Source: JBLNDJ01 sp050261515
Lineage (GTDB): Bacteria > Acidobacteriota > Terriglobia > Bryobacterales > Bryobacteraceae
Reading direction: 5' to 3'
Assembly: GCA_050261515.1 (NCBI GenBank)
Contig: JBLNDJ010000060.1
Coordinates: 124,001-188,000 of the forward strand
Length of the DNA stretch: 64,000 nt
Shown: positions 8,095 to 16,042 of the stretch, in pieces
Layout: the number at the start of each line of letters is the position of its first letter
Position numbering within the stretch: the first letter of the stretch is position 1
Program-made: the position numbers and the translations under genes
Notes under the pieces: generated by a model
The model's database searches: none
What the model saw: the letters and a program-made list of their open reading frames with translations, nothing else
Told to the model about the DNA's origin: nothing

Positions 8095-9546
8095 GTGAAC
8101 ACGTTCGGTGTCGCGGCACCAGTGTGCCGCCCGAGTTGTGTCTCGGAGCAACACGTCAGCGGCGGCCGGCGCGCGGAGGGCGGCTGGATTGTCTTCGATA
8201 AGCGCTACTGGCCGGACGACACGCTTGCCGGTCACCTGAGCTTCGCGCTTCGCCACGAGAATCTCGATCTGCTGGTCCTGAAGCGGATCTTCGATGCCGT
8301 TCCGAAAGCGGAACTGGAGGCCTTCGTACGGAACGCGCCTACCGGAACGGCCGTCCGCCGGGCGTGGTTCCTGTACGAAACGCTCACGGGACGGATGCTG
8401 GACGTGGATGATGCGCCTCGCATCGCCGCCGTGGACGTGCTCGATCCGAAGAAATACTTCACGGGTAAGGTGAGCGTTTCAAAGCGCCACCGGGTGCGCA
8501 ACAATCTACTTGGCACGGGACGGTTCTGTCCGGTGATCCGGCGCACGAAGGTCCTGGACGATTTCATCCGGCTCGACCTATCCGCGAAGGCGCGGGAGAC
8601 GATCGGCCGCACGGGCGCGCACCTGGTTGCGCGCGCCGCGAGCTTCCTGCTGCTGGCCGACAGCCGCGCCAGCTTCGAGATCGAAGGTGAGCGTCCGCCG
8701 CGCAACCGGCTGGAGCGATGGGGTAGGGCCGTGGTGCAGGCGGGCAGGAACGGGCTCACGCTCGAGGAGATTCTGCGGATGCAACGGGTGCTGATCGAGG
8801 ACACCCGCTTCGTACGCGTGGGCCTGCGGCCCGACGGTGTGTTCCTGGGCGAGCGTGACGAGAGCGGCGACCCGTTGCCGGAGTTCATCGGCGCGCGCGC
8901 GGCCGATCTGGGCGATCTGATGGCGGGCCTGATCGAGGCCAACGACCGCATGCGCGAGGACGGGCTGGACGCCGTCCTGAAGGCTGCGGCGACGGCGTTC
9001 GGCTTCGTCTACATACACCCGTTCCAGGACGGCAACGGCCGGATGCACCGGTGCCTGATTCACCACGTCCTGGCAGAACGGCGGTTCACGCCTTCGGGAA
9101 TGGTGTTCCCGGTGTCGTCCGTGATGCTCGACCGCATTGACGATTACCGTGCGGCGCTTCAGGCCCATTCCGCTCCGCTGATGCCGTTCATCGAGTGGCG
9201 GCCGACGCCGGATCGGAATGTGGAGGTGCTGAACGACACAGCCGATCTGTATCGGTACTTCGACTGCACAGAGCAGGCGGAGTTTCTGTATTCGTGCGTG
9301 CGCCGGACGGTTGAAGAGGATCTGCCGCGCGAGATCGATTACCTGAGGCGCCACGACGAGGCCGTGCGCCGCATTATGGATGCGATCGAAATGCCCGATC
9401 GTATGGCGGAGAACCTTGTGCTGTATATCCGGCAGAACGGGGGCTCACTGTCGAAGAGGCGGCGGGAGGGGGAGTTCAAGCAGCTTCGGGAGGATGAGGC
9501 GGCGCTCATTGAAGGTATCGTGCGGGATGTTTTCGAGGAGAGCTGA
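8095..9546 (+). CDS. Fic-family AMPylation enzyme, class II autoinhibited
   Basis: The 483-residue protein carries the full Fic catalytic motif HPFQDGNGRMHR at residues 308-319. Fic enzymes use this to transfer AMP, or other nucleotide parts, to target proteins. An inhibitory helix motif of the S/T-x-x-x-E-G/N type is visible upstream as SFEIEG (residues 193-198). That makes it class II: the glutamate is expected to block productive ATP binding until inhibition is relieved. A helical region follows the Fic core. The start used is GTG at 8095; homologues I recall begin about 30 residues later, near GGWIVF, so the true start may be further in. It stands alone next to a HepT/MntA pair. Confidence 0.9.
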   Translation: MNTFGVAAPVCRPSCVSEQHVSGGRRAEGGWIVFDKRYWPDDTLAGHLSFALRHENLDLLVLKRIFDAVPKAELEAFVRNAPTGTAVRRAWFLYETLTGRMLDVDDAPRIAAVDVLDPKKYFTGKVSVSKRHRVRNNLLGTGRFCPVIRRTKVLDDFIRLDLSAKARETIGRTGAHLVARAASFLLLADSRASFEIEGERPPRNRLERWGRAVVQAGRNGLTLEEILRMQRVLIEDTRFVRVGLRPDGVFLGERDESGDPLPEFIGARAADLGDLMAGLIEANDRMREDGLDAVLKAAATAFGFVYIHPFQDGNGRMHRCLIHHVLAERRFTPSGMVFPVSSVMLDRIDDYRAALQAHSAPLMPFIEWRPTPDRNVEVLNDTADLYRYFDCTEQAEFLYSCVRRTVEEDLPREIDYLRRHDEAVRRIMDAIEMPDRMAENLVLYIRQNGGSLSKRRREGEFKQLREDEAALIEGIVRDVFEES

Positions 9547-9558
9547 GCTTTCGGCCCG

Positions 9559-9921
9559 TCACTCCAGACCGCGCAGACGCTCCAGTTCGATAGCGGCGAT
9601 GCCGCGCAATTCAGCCAAACCTTGTGTTGCTGTGTGCCAGATCAAGTTTTCGTCCACGGCTTCATACTCGTGGCGGTAGATGTTTCCGGCAGCAGCAACT
9701 GCGGTCCAGTCGATTTCGGGGTACCGGTTCTTCAGCACGTCAGGCAAGCGGCGCGATGCTTCTGAAATAATCTCCAGGGCGCGGACGACTGCGTAGACGG
9801 TCTTTCGGTCCGCGATGAATTCAGCGAAGCCCATCTGCGCCGTGAACGCATGAATGGCATCGATGTTGTCGATAATGTCTCGGAGCCGCTGTGAAGGATT
9901 CTTAGAAGGCATGAACCGCAT
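9559..9921 (-). CDS. HepT-like (DUF86) protein of a HEPN/MNT toxin-antitoxin pair
   Basis: The 120-residue all-helical protein matches the DUF86/HepT pattern: RDIIDNIDAIHAF near the N-terminus, RALEIISEASRRLP in the middle, and GNIYRHEYEAVDE as the catalytic-type segment. Classical HepT toxins have Rx4-6HxY. Here the H-x-Y is kept within RHEY, but the upstream arginine of the motif is not obvious, so RNase activity cannot be assumed. It overlaps the MntA-like gene by up to 20 bases (an internal ATG at 9912 would reduce this), typical of such pairs. In HepT/MntA systems the MntA partner AMPylates HepT on this tyrosine to neutralise it. Confidence 0.82.
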   Translation of the reverse strand: MRFMPSKNPSQRLRDIIDNIDAIHAFTAQMGFAEFIADRKTVYAVVRALEIISEASRRLPDVLKNRYPEIDWTAVAAAGNIYRHEYEAVDENLIWHTATQGLAELRGIAAIELERLRGLE

Positions 9922-10213
9922 CGCCCAGAATGCTGTCGCGGAGCAACGGCTTGAGCGTCTTGCGGTTCACGACGTCGGCAGCTCCGCCGAGGATGTCGTT
10001 GATGAAGAGCTTCAGCCTGGCGTATTCGAAGACACCGATGGGGCGGCTCGGATCGAGATCGACCAATATGTCGATGTCGCTATCGCTTCCGGCTTCTCCG
10101 CGCGCGACCGAACCGAAGACCGCTGCATGGGACACGCCCAGCCGCCGCAGCTCAGGTTCGTGGCCGCGAAGTGCTGTAAGCACGTTTTCCAGAGTGCCGG
10201 GCATGCTCGTCAT
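9902..10213 (-). CDS. MntA-like minimal nucleotidyltransferase (antitoxin)
   Basis: The 103-residue protein has the nucleotidyltransferase signature VFGSVARGEAGSDSDIDILV (about residues 33-52), i.e. GSx10DxD with both metal-binding aspartates. It is the size of minimal MNT proteins that partner with HEPN toxins. It precedes and overlaps the HepT-like gene in the same leftward transcript, the standard order for MntA/HepT. The expected role is to transfer AMP to the HepT tyrosine. An alternative ATG at 10204 would remove three residues. Confidence 0.87.
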   Translation of the reverse strand: MTSMPGTLENVLTALRGHEPELRRLGVSHAAVFGSVARGEAGSDSDIDILVDLDPSRPIGVFEYARLKLFINDILGGAADVVNRKTLKPLLRDSILGDAVHAF

Positions 10214-10248
10214 GAGTCTAGCACTCCCGGCGTTGAATCATTTCATCT

Positions 10249-10462
10249 AGGCACTGGGGCGTTTCTTCGATTCCCTGTGGTCGTCGAGGAGGAAACGGGT
10301 GAACCACCGGGGATAGCCGCGATCGGAGAAGATCGCTTTTCAAACCCGCCGAGGCCGGTGCTGTCGGGACGGTGCCGGATCGTATGCACAACGACAGCCA
10401 ATGTAGTCCATATCATTGCTACGAGGGCGATCGACTGCGACGGAGATCCACTTGGCGTGCAT
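10249..10462 (-). pseudogene. Short interrupted reading frame directly after lepA
   Basis: An ATG at 10462 follows the lepA stop by 6 bases (GGAGCG, so it has a possible ribosome site). It opens a 40-codon frame that ends in TGA at 10340-10342. The same frame continues for 30 codons to a TAG at 10247-10249. The second part (KAIFSDRGYPRWFTRFLLDD and on) has the C/G-ending codons of real genes here and looks like the tail of a lost protein. A GCGATC-N6-GATCGC stem begins 3 bases after the TGA. I do not recognise a family. The rest of 10214-10468 shows nothing else. Confidence 0.3.
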
Positions 10463-10468
10463 CGCTCC

Positions 10469-12277
10469 TCACCCCTCTTCGTCGCTCACCTTGAGGACGG
10501 CTAGGAAGGCTTCCTGGGGGATTTCGACGCGCCCGACCCGCTTCATTCGCTTTTTGCCCTCTTTTTGTTTTTCGAGGAGCTTGCGTTTTCTCGAGATGTC
10601 GCCGCCGTAGCACTTGGCGATGACGTTCTTGCGGAGCGGCGAGATCGATTCGCGCGCGATTACTTTGTTTCCGATCGCGGCCTGCAGGGCCACTTCGAAC
10701 ATCTGGCGGGGGATCAGTTTTCTCAGGCGCGAGATGAGCGCCTTTCCTCTCTCGTAAGCGAAATCCTTGTGGACGATGATCGAGAGCGCGTCCACCGAAT
10801 CGCCCGCGACCAGGACGTCCAGCTTCACCATCGGCGAGATGCGATAGCCCGCCAGGTGGTAATCGAGCGAAGCGTAGCCGCGCGAGACTGTCTTCAGCCG
10901 GTCGTAGAAATCGAGCACGATTTCGTTCAACGGCAGCTCGTAAACCAGCAGCACTCGCCCCGTGCCGATGTAGTCGAACTTTTTCTGCTCGCCCCGCTTC
11001 TCCTCGAGCAGCTTCAGAATTTCGCCGATCGATTCCTCCCGCGTGATCACGGTCGCTTCGATGATCGGCTCTTCAATTTGCTCGATCTCGGCCGGGTCGG
11101 GCCACTTGGTGGGGTTGTCCACTTCCATCAGTTCGCCCGAACGCGTGAGCACTCGATAGCGCACGCTCGGCGCCGTCGTAATCAGGTCGATGTTGAACTC
11201 GCGCTCCAGGCGCTCCTGCACAATATCCATGTGCAGCAGGCCAAGGAAGCCGCAGCGGAAGCCGAAGCCGAGCGCGGCCGAGTGCTCCGGCTCGAAGTTG
11301 AGCGAGCTGTCGTTGAGACGCAGCTTTTCGAGCGCGTCGCGCAGAATGCCGTGCGCATGCGACTCAACGGGGTACAGCCCGGCGAACACCATCGGCTTCA
11401 CTTCCTGGAAGCCGGGCAGCGGCTCGGCTGCGGGGGCCTTGTGGTCCGTGACCGTGTCGCCGATCTGCGCGTCCGAAACCGTCTTGATGTTCGCGAACAT
11501 GAAGCCGACCTCGCCCGCCGAGAGCTCCTGGGCGGCGATCGGCTTCGGCGACTGGTAGCCGAGCCCCTCCACCTCGAAGACCTTGCCGTTCGACCAGAGC
11601 CGGATTTGCTGGCCGATGCGGAGCTTGCCGTCGATTACGCGCAGCAGCGTGATGACGCCGCGGTAGGGGTCGAACCAGGAATCGAAGATGAGCGCGCGGA
11701 GCGGCGCGTTGGGGTCTCCCTTGGGCGGCGGCACCAGGTGCACGATCGCTTCGAGCACTTCCTGAACGCCCGCGCCGCTCTTGGCGCTGACGAGCATCGC
11801 TCCCGAGGCGTCCAGCCCGATCAACTGCTCGATCTGTTCGCGGATGCGCTCGGGCTCGGCCGAGGGCAGGTCGATTTTGTTGATGACCGGGATCAGCTCG
11901 AGATTGTGGCTGAGCGCAAGATACGTGTTCGCGAGCGTCTGGGCCTCGACACCCTGCGACGCATCGACGACCAGCAGCGCGCCCTCGCAGGCCTGCAAGC
12001 TGCGCGAAACCTCGTAGCTGAAATCGACGTGGCCCGGCGTATCGATGAGGTTGAGCTGGTAGACGTTCCCGTCGCTCGCGCGGTACATCAGCCGGACGGC
12101 GTGCGCCTTGATGGTGATGCCGCGCTCGCGCTCGAGGTCCATCGAATCGAGCACCTGCTCCATCATTTCCCGCTGCGAAAGCGCTCCGGTGATTTCGAGA
12201 AGACGGTCGGCCAGCGTCGATTTGCCGTGATCGATGTGCGCGATGATCGAGAAATTACGGATATTGCAGGGGTCCAT
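10469..12277 (-). CDS. lepA: Elongation factor 4 (LepA), back-translocating GTPase
   Basis: The 602-residue translational GTPase begins [21 protein letters not shown], with the P-loop in [17 protein letters not shown] and NKIDLP supply the G3 and G4 motifs, and the C-terminal LepA-specific domain ends in [19 protein letters not shown]. LepA acts on ribosomes with stalled or mistranslocated tRNAs. The length agrees with the family. The ATG at 12277 is chosen because LepA proteins start just before NIRNFSI; twelve extra codons upstream are not conserved. It is divergent from the enoyl-CoA hydratase gene with 38 bases between the starts. Confidence 0.98.
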   Translation of the reverse strand: MDPCNIRNFSIIAHIDHGKSTLADRLLEITGALSQREMMEQVLDSMDLERERGITIKAHAVRLMYRASDGNVYQLNLIDTPGHVDFSYEVSRSLQACEGALLVVDASQGVEAQTLANTYLALSHNLELIPVINKIDLPSAEPERIREQIEQLIGLDASGAMLVSAKSGAGVQEVLEAIVHLVPPPKGDPNAPLRALIFDSWFDPYRGVITLLRVIDGKLRIGQQIRLWSNGKVFEVEGLGYQSPKPIAAQELSAGEVGFMFANIKTVSDAQIGDTVTDHKAPAAEPLPGFQEVKPMVFAGLYPVESHAHGILRDALEKLRLNDSSLNFEPEHSAALGFGFRCGFLGLLHMDIVQERLEREFNIDLITTAPSVRYRVLTRSGELMEVDNPTKWPDPAEIEQIEEPIIEATVITREESIGEILKLLEEKRGEQKKFDYIGTGRVLLVYELPLNEIVLDFYDRLKTVSRGYASLDYHLAGYRISPMVKLDVLVAGDSVDALSIIVHKDFAYERGKALISRLRKLIPRQMFEVALQAAIGNKVIARESISPLRKNVIAKCYGGDISRKRKLLEKQKEGKKRMKRVGRVEIPQEAFLAVLKVSDEEG

Positions 12278-12315
12278 GCGGTATGATGATGCTCTGAACA
12301 TCCAGTATCCCATAT

Positions 12316-13071
12316 ATGTCCCGCAACCTCATTACTTTTGAGGCGTCTGAGGACGGCGTTGCGCTCGTAACCATCAACCGCCCGGAAAAGCTGAATGCGC
12401 TGAACGCGGCGCTCATGGGAGAGCTGGAAGGCGCTTTCGAACAGGTAGAACGCGACGCCGCGATCCGCGGCCTGCTCGTTACGGGCGCCGGCGAGAAGGC
12501 CTTCGTCGCGGGCGCGGACATCGGCGAACTTCCCGTGGGAGACGCCGCGGCGGCGCGCGCGATGGCCGAACGCGGGCAGGCGGTGTTCGGGCGGCTGGAC
12601 CGCATGGGCAAGCCGTCGGTGGCCGCGATCAACGGGTTCGCGCTCGGCGGCGGATTGGAGCTGGCGCTCGCCTGCACGCTGCGCGTGGCATCGGAGAATG
12701 CGCGTCTCGGGCTGCCCGAAGTGAAGCTCGGGATCATGCCGGGCTACGGCGGAACCGTGCGCCTGCCGCGGCTGGTGGGGCGCGGGCGCGCGCTCGAAAT
12801 GCTGCTGACGGGCGAACCCGTCGATGCCGCCGAGGCGCTCCGGACGGGCCTGGTGAATTATGTGAAGCCGCAGGGCGAGCTGCTCGCGTTCTCGCGGGCG
12901 CTGCTGCGGGGGATTCTGGACAACGCGCCGCTCGCGGTCAGGGCGGTGATGGAGACGGTCGATGGCGGCGAGGAAGCCGCGGCGTTTGCCGCCGTCGCGG
13001 CGAGCGAGGACGCCATCGAAGGCACGCGCGCCTTCGTCGGGAAGCGCAAGCCCGTGTTCAAAGGAAAATAG
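12316..13071 (+). CDS. Enoyl-CoA hydratase/isomerase family protein
   Basis: This 251-residue crotonase-fold protein has the oxyanion-hole segments [12 protein letters not shown] (about residues 58-69) and [19 protein letters not shown] (about 99-117). The catalytic glutamates lie in GGGLELAL and [16 protein letters not shown]. With both glutamates present it should hydrate trans-2-enoyl-CoA in fatty-acid or amino-acid beta-oxidation or in a related route. It heads a rightward group with ribH and nusB, separated by only 2 bases from ribH. That suggests shared transcription rather than a shared pathway. Confidence 0.93.
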   Translation: MSRNLITFEASEDGVALVTINRPEKLNALNAALMGELEGAFEQVERDAAIRGLLVTGAGEKAFVAGADIGELPVGDAAAARAMAERGQAVFGRLDRMGKPSVAAINGFALGGGLELALACTLRVASENARLGLPEVKLGIMPGYGGTVRLPRLVGRGRALEMLLTGEPVDAAEALRTGLVNYVKPQGELLAFSRALLRGILDNAPLAVRAVMETVDGGEEAAAFAAVAASEDAIEGTRAFVGKRKPVFKGK

Positions 13072-13073
13072 GA

Positions 13074-13550
13074 ATGCCGAAACAAACCATCGAAGGCCAC
13101 CTGAATGGGGCCGGCCTGAAATTTGCGATCGTGATGAGCCGCTTCAACAGCATCATTACGGACCGGCTGCTCGCGGGCGCGCTCGATGCGCTGGCCCGCA
13201 CGGGCGCGCCCGAGGATGTCGAGATCGTTAAGGTGCCGGGCTCGTGGGAGCTGCCCGTGGTCGCCGCCGAGCTGGCGAACCAGAAGCGGCACGACGGCAT
13301 CATCTGCCTGAGCGCCGTGATCCGGGGCGACACCCCGCACCACGAGTACATCGCGTCGGAAGCAGCCAAGGGTCTCGCGCAGGCGAGCCTCGCTACTGGC
13401 GTCCCGATCGCGTTCGGCGTGCTCACCACCGACACGCTCGAACAGGCCATCGACCGCGCGGGCGCCAAGGGCGGCAACAAGGGCTTCGACGCGGCGATGT
13501 CGGCCGTCGAGATGGGCAACCTGATGCGCCGGCTGAGATCGAAATCCTAG
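13074..13550 (+). CDS. ribH: 6,7-dimethyl-8-ribityllumazine synthase
   Basis: The 158-residue enzyme condenses 5-amino-6-ribitylaminouracil with 3,4-dihydroxy-2-butanone 4-phosphate, the penultimate step of riboflavin synthesis. Diagnostic segments are [23 protein letters not shown], and [13 protein letters not shown], which holds the catalytic histidine pair. FGVLTTDT and [10 protein letters not shown] complete the family pattern. The length is typical for the icosahedral or pentameric enzyme. The ATG follows the hydratase stop closely with an AGGA ribosome site, and nusB starts 3 bases after its stop. The ribH-nusB pair is widespread among bacteria. Confidence 0.98.
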   Translation: MPKQTIEGHLNGAGLKFAIVMSRFNSIITDRLLAGALDALARTGAPEDVEIVKVPGSWELPVVAAELANQKRHDGIICLSAVIRGDTPHHEYIASEAAKGLAQASLATGVPIAFGVLTTDTLEQAIDRAGAKGGNKGFDAAMSAVEMGNLMRRLRSKS

Positions 13551-13553
13551 TTC

Positions 13554-13985
13554 ATGCCGTCACGCCACAGATCCCGCCAGCGCGCGCTACAGATCCTGTT
13601 CCAACTCGACTTGACCCGGCAGGCGCCGGAGCACGCGATCGAACAGTACTACGACACGCTCTACTCGGAGGAGAACGAAGAGCGGCCGGAACAGGACCGC
13701 TTCATGGAAGAGCTGGTCACAGGCACGGCCGCCAAAGCCGCGCCGATCGATGAGCGCATCGCGCGCCACTCCGAGCACTGGCGCGTGGAGCGCATGCCGG
13801 CCGTGGACCGCAACATTCTGCGGATGGCGATTTTCGAGATGACGTCGGGGCTGACGCCGGCGCCGGTCGTGATCAACGAAGCGCTCGAGCTGGCGCGGAG
13901 GTTTTCGGGCGAGGAGTCGGTGCCGTTCATCAACGGCGTGCTCGATGCGATCCGGCGGGAAGAGGCTCCTCCGCAGCAGGAGTAG
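13554..13985 (+). CDS. nusB: Transcription antitermination protein NusB
   Basis: The 143-residue RNA-binding protein partners with NusE (ribosomal protein S10) on boxA RNA in rRNA antitermination. The N-terminal arginine-rich stretch (RHRSRQRALQILFQLD) is the NusB RNA-binding helix. The C-terminal half has VDRNILRMAIFEM and PAPVVINEALELARRFSGEESVPFINGVLD, which are hallmark NusB segments. It starts 3 bases after ribH. Its last 56 bases overlap, tail to tail, with the methyltransferase gene on the other strand. Confidence 0.97.
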   Translation: MPSRHRSRQRALQILFQLDLTRQAPEHAIEQYYDTLYSEENEERPEQDRFMEELVTGTAAKAAPIDERIARHSEHWRVERMPAVDRNILRMAIFEMTSGLTPAPVVINEALELARRFSGEESVPFINGVLDAIRREEAPPQQE

Positions 13986-14733
13986 GAGCGGGCGCGCGCA
14001 GCGTGGCGATCAGGTTCGGACGCAGCGAGGCGATTCCGAGCGCGTCGAGCGCGCGGATCGCCAGAAGCTCAGGCGCGGCGAGCGCGCCGAGAAAGCTCGT
14101 CGCCGCCGTCGTCCAGACCAGCCGCAGGTTCGCCACTTCGAGCCCGGCGGCCGCGGCCGCCCTCGCCATGGCGGCGCGCGTGTTCACGCGGTAGAACGCG
14201 GGGAACACGTCGTCGTCTTCGCGGTCCGATTCCATAATCCGCACCAGCGCGCGCTTGAGCGCATCGGGCAGCAAAGCTCCGAAACGGATTCCGGGGCTGT
14301 GCAGGTTGGGCGTGTGGATGAGCAGCGTTCCGCCGGGCCGCAGAACGCGGGCGATTTCGCGGAAGCACTCGCCGGGCTCGTCCAGGTGCTCGGCCACCAT
14401 GTTCGCCGTGACGAGATCGAACGTAGCCGGGGCAAACGGCAGGCCCGCGTGCACGTTTCCGAGGACGCGGTCACGGATTTGCGTGTTGTCGCGGAGGCTC
14501 GCCAGGTCGGCGTCGAGACCCACAATGCGGCCCGCGCGTGAAAGCGAGCGCGCGGTGAGCCGGGCGTCGTGCGGGGGCAGCCAGCCGTAGACGAGTTCGC
14601 GCCCGCAGCCGAGATCGAGCCAAAGCCGCGGCTCGCTCTCAAGCGCGCGGCGAACTTCGTCGTAGTAGGCGCAGTGCGCGCTCCGCAGGCCGGGAACGAT
14701 GGCCCGCTCGCACCGCCAGTAGCTCTCGCGCAT
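13930..14733 (-). CDS. Class I SAM-dependent methyltransferase
   Basis: The 267-residue protein has the SAM-binding motif I as LWLDLGCGRE (about residues 37-46), an acidic end of strand beta2 in RIVGLDAD, and VTANMVAEHLDEPGECFREIARVLRPGGTLLIHTPN, which is the usual Methyltransf_11 post-motif block. The acceptor cannot be told from sequence. Its position beside a membrane glycosyltransferase and an O-antigen ligase-like gene suggests a role in surface glycan or lipid modification, but it is on the opposite strand. It overlaps nusB by 56 bases at the 3' end. Confidence 0.85.
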   Translation of the reverse strand: MRESYWRCERAIVPGLRSAHCAYYDEVRRALESEPRLWLDLGCGRELVYGWLPPHDARLTARSLSRAGRIVGLDADLASLRDNTQIRDRVLGNVHAGLPFAPATFDLVTANMVAEHLDEPGECFREIARVLRPGGTLLIHTPNLHSPGIRFGALLPDALKRALVRIMESDREDDDVFPAFYRVNTRAAMARAAAAAGLEVANLRLVWTTAATSFLGALAAPELLAIRALDALGIASLRPNLIATLRAPAPTPAAEEPLPAGSHRARR

Positions 14734-14760
14734 GAGGTTCGATTATGCCACGGCGGCAAA

Positions 14761-14788
14761 TTGACACAAATGCACTACGAGGTATTAA
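14761..14788 (+). promoter_or_regulatory. Sigma70-type promoter, possibly for a leaderless transcript
   Basis: A perfect -35 TTGACA (14761-14766) is followed after 16 bases by TATTAA (14783-14788). Transcription would start at about 14795, within two bases of the ATG at 14797, so the message for the glycosyltransferase would have almost no leader. Confidence 0.6.
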
Positions 14789-14796
14789 ATTCCGGT

Positions 14797-16040
14797 ATGC
14801 GACGGTTGGCGGTAATCGCGTTCGGCCTGACGGTCCTGCTGCGCTTCGGCATTGCCCTCGCGACCGGCCAGCTCCACGATCTGGACCGCACCGAGATGGA
14901 ACGGGTTGCGTTGTCCGTGGCGGCCACCGGTGAATACGCCAATCCATACAGCCTCCCCACAGGGCCGACAGCGCACGTGGCGCCGCTCTATCCGTTGTTC
15001 CTGGCCGCGATCTTCAAATGTTTCGGCACAGGCATTGCCGGCGAGGCGGTGAAGCAACTGCTCGCCTGCGGCGCCACGGGCCTGCGGTCCGCGCTGCTGG
15101 TCTGGCTGGCCGCGCGAAGCGGCTTGCCGCGCCGGGCCGTGTGGATTATCGGGGGGCTGCTGTCGTCTACATCGGCGCGCTGCAAACCGAGACGAAAGGC
15201 GACTGGGAAGCGCCCTACGCCGCCGTAGCGCTCCTTCTGCTCGCCGCCCAGGCTTGGCGCCTGGCATACGATCATGCGATCGGCGTGCGCACGGCGGCGG
15301 CCGTGGGAGCCTTTTGGGGGATCAGCCTGCTGCTGGCCCCGGCCTTTGCCCCCGTACTGGGCGCGTGGGCGCTGCTGGCGGCCTTCCGGTATTCGCCGCG
15401 CATCTACTGGTCGCGGCTGCCCGTCCTCGCGGCCGCTCTCGCGCTGGTCCTCGCGCCATGGACGCTGCGGAACTGGCGCCAGCTCGGAAGCCCGGTCTGG
15501 GGACGGTCCAACTTCGGCCTGGAGTTCGCGGTATCCAACGCCGCGGGAGCGCATTGGAGCAATCCGCTCAACCGCGTGGTGATCAACGCGTCTCATCCGC
15601 TGCGAAACACCGCGGCCGCGCTCGAGGTCCGCCAACAGGGAGAAATCGCCTACAACCGCGGGCGCCTCGCCCGCTCGCTCCAGTGGGTTCGCGAGAACCC
15701 GAAAGCGTTCCTGGTCCTGACCGCGCAGCGGTTCCGGCACTTCTGGCTGCCGTCACAGTGGTGGCCGCTCGCGGCCGTCCAGGGAGTCTTCGTGCTGCTG
15801 GCGGCCGCGGGGCTGTACCTGCTTGAGCGCGAGCATCGCGTCCTGGCCTGGCTGATCGGCTCCATCTGGTTTGCCTACCCGCTCGTTTATTACATCATCC
15901 AGTGGTCGTCGCGCTATCGCACGCCGATGGAATGGAGCCTGCTGTTGTGTGCCGGCGTCGCGTGCGATGAGGTGTTGCGCCGGTTGACGGCCCGGCGGGA
16001 GATTCCGGAGCCCGTCGAGGCCGCGGATGTTATATTTTGA
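14797..16040 (+). pseudogene. Frameshifted multi-membrane glycosyltransferase (PMT/ArnT-like)
   Basis: Two overlapping frames together encode one protein of about 414 residues. The first part (MRRLAVIAFGL on, with HDLDRTEMERVALSVAATGE and PLYPLFLAAIF) is typical of lipid-linked-sugar glycosyltransferases of the GT39/GT83 type. The second part (VVYIGALQTETKGDWEAPY on) carries the remaining membrane helices and the family-typical APWTLRNWRQLGSP. The break is at a run of six G at 15151-15156; one more G would join the frames smoothly (IIGG-AAVVYIGAL). The unshifted frame stops at 15228. It could be a true null mutation, a phase-variable tract or an assembly error. The 3' end lies 2 bases before the next gene. 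Confidence 0.82.
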
Positions 16041-16042
16041 CG

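Noticed and set aside
8095..8256. N-terminal extension of the M2 peptidase reading through the Fic start
   Set aside because: The leftward frame stays open to 8256 but runs through the repeat array and the Fic gene, and it would place the signal peptide in the middle of the protein.
10565..12286. Rightward 573-codon frame
   Set aside because: It lies opposite lepA, a strongly conserved gene, and its product is a charged low-complexity sequence without motifs.
15151..15228. Programmed -1 frameshift in the glycosyltransferase
   Set aside because: Six G allow slippage, but no X-XXY-YYZ heptamer with good re-pairing and no downstream pseudoknot were evident. A one-base deletion or phase-variable tract is simpler. 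Kept as a finding only in that sense.
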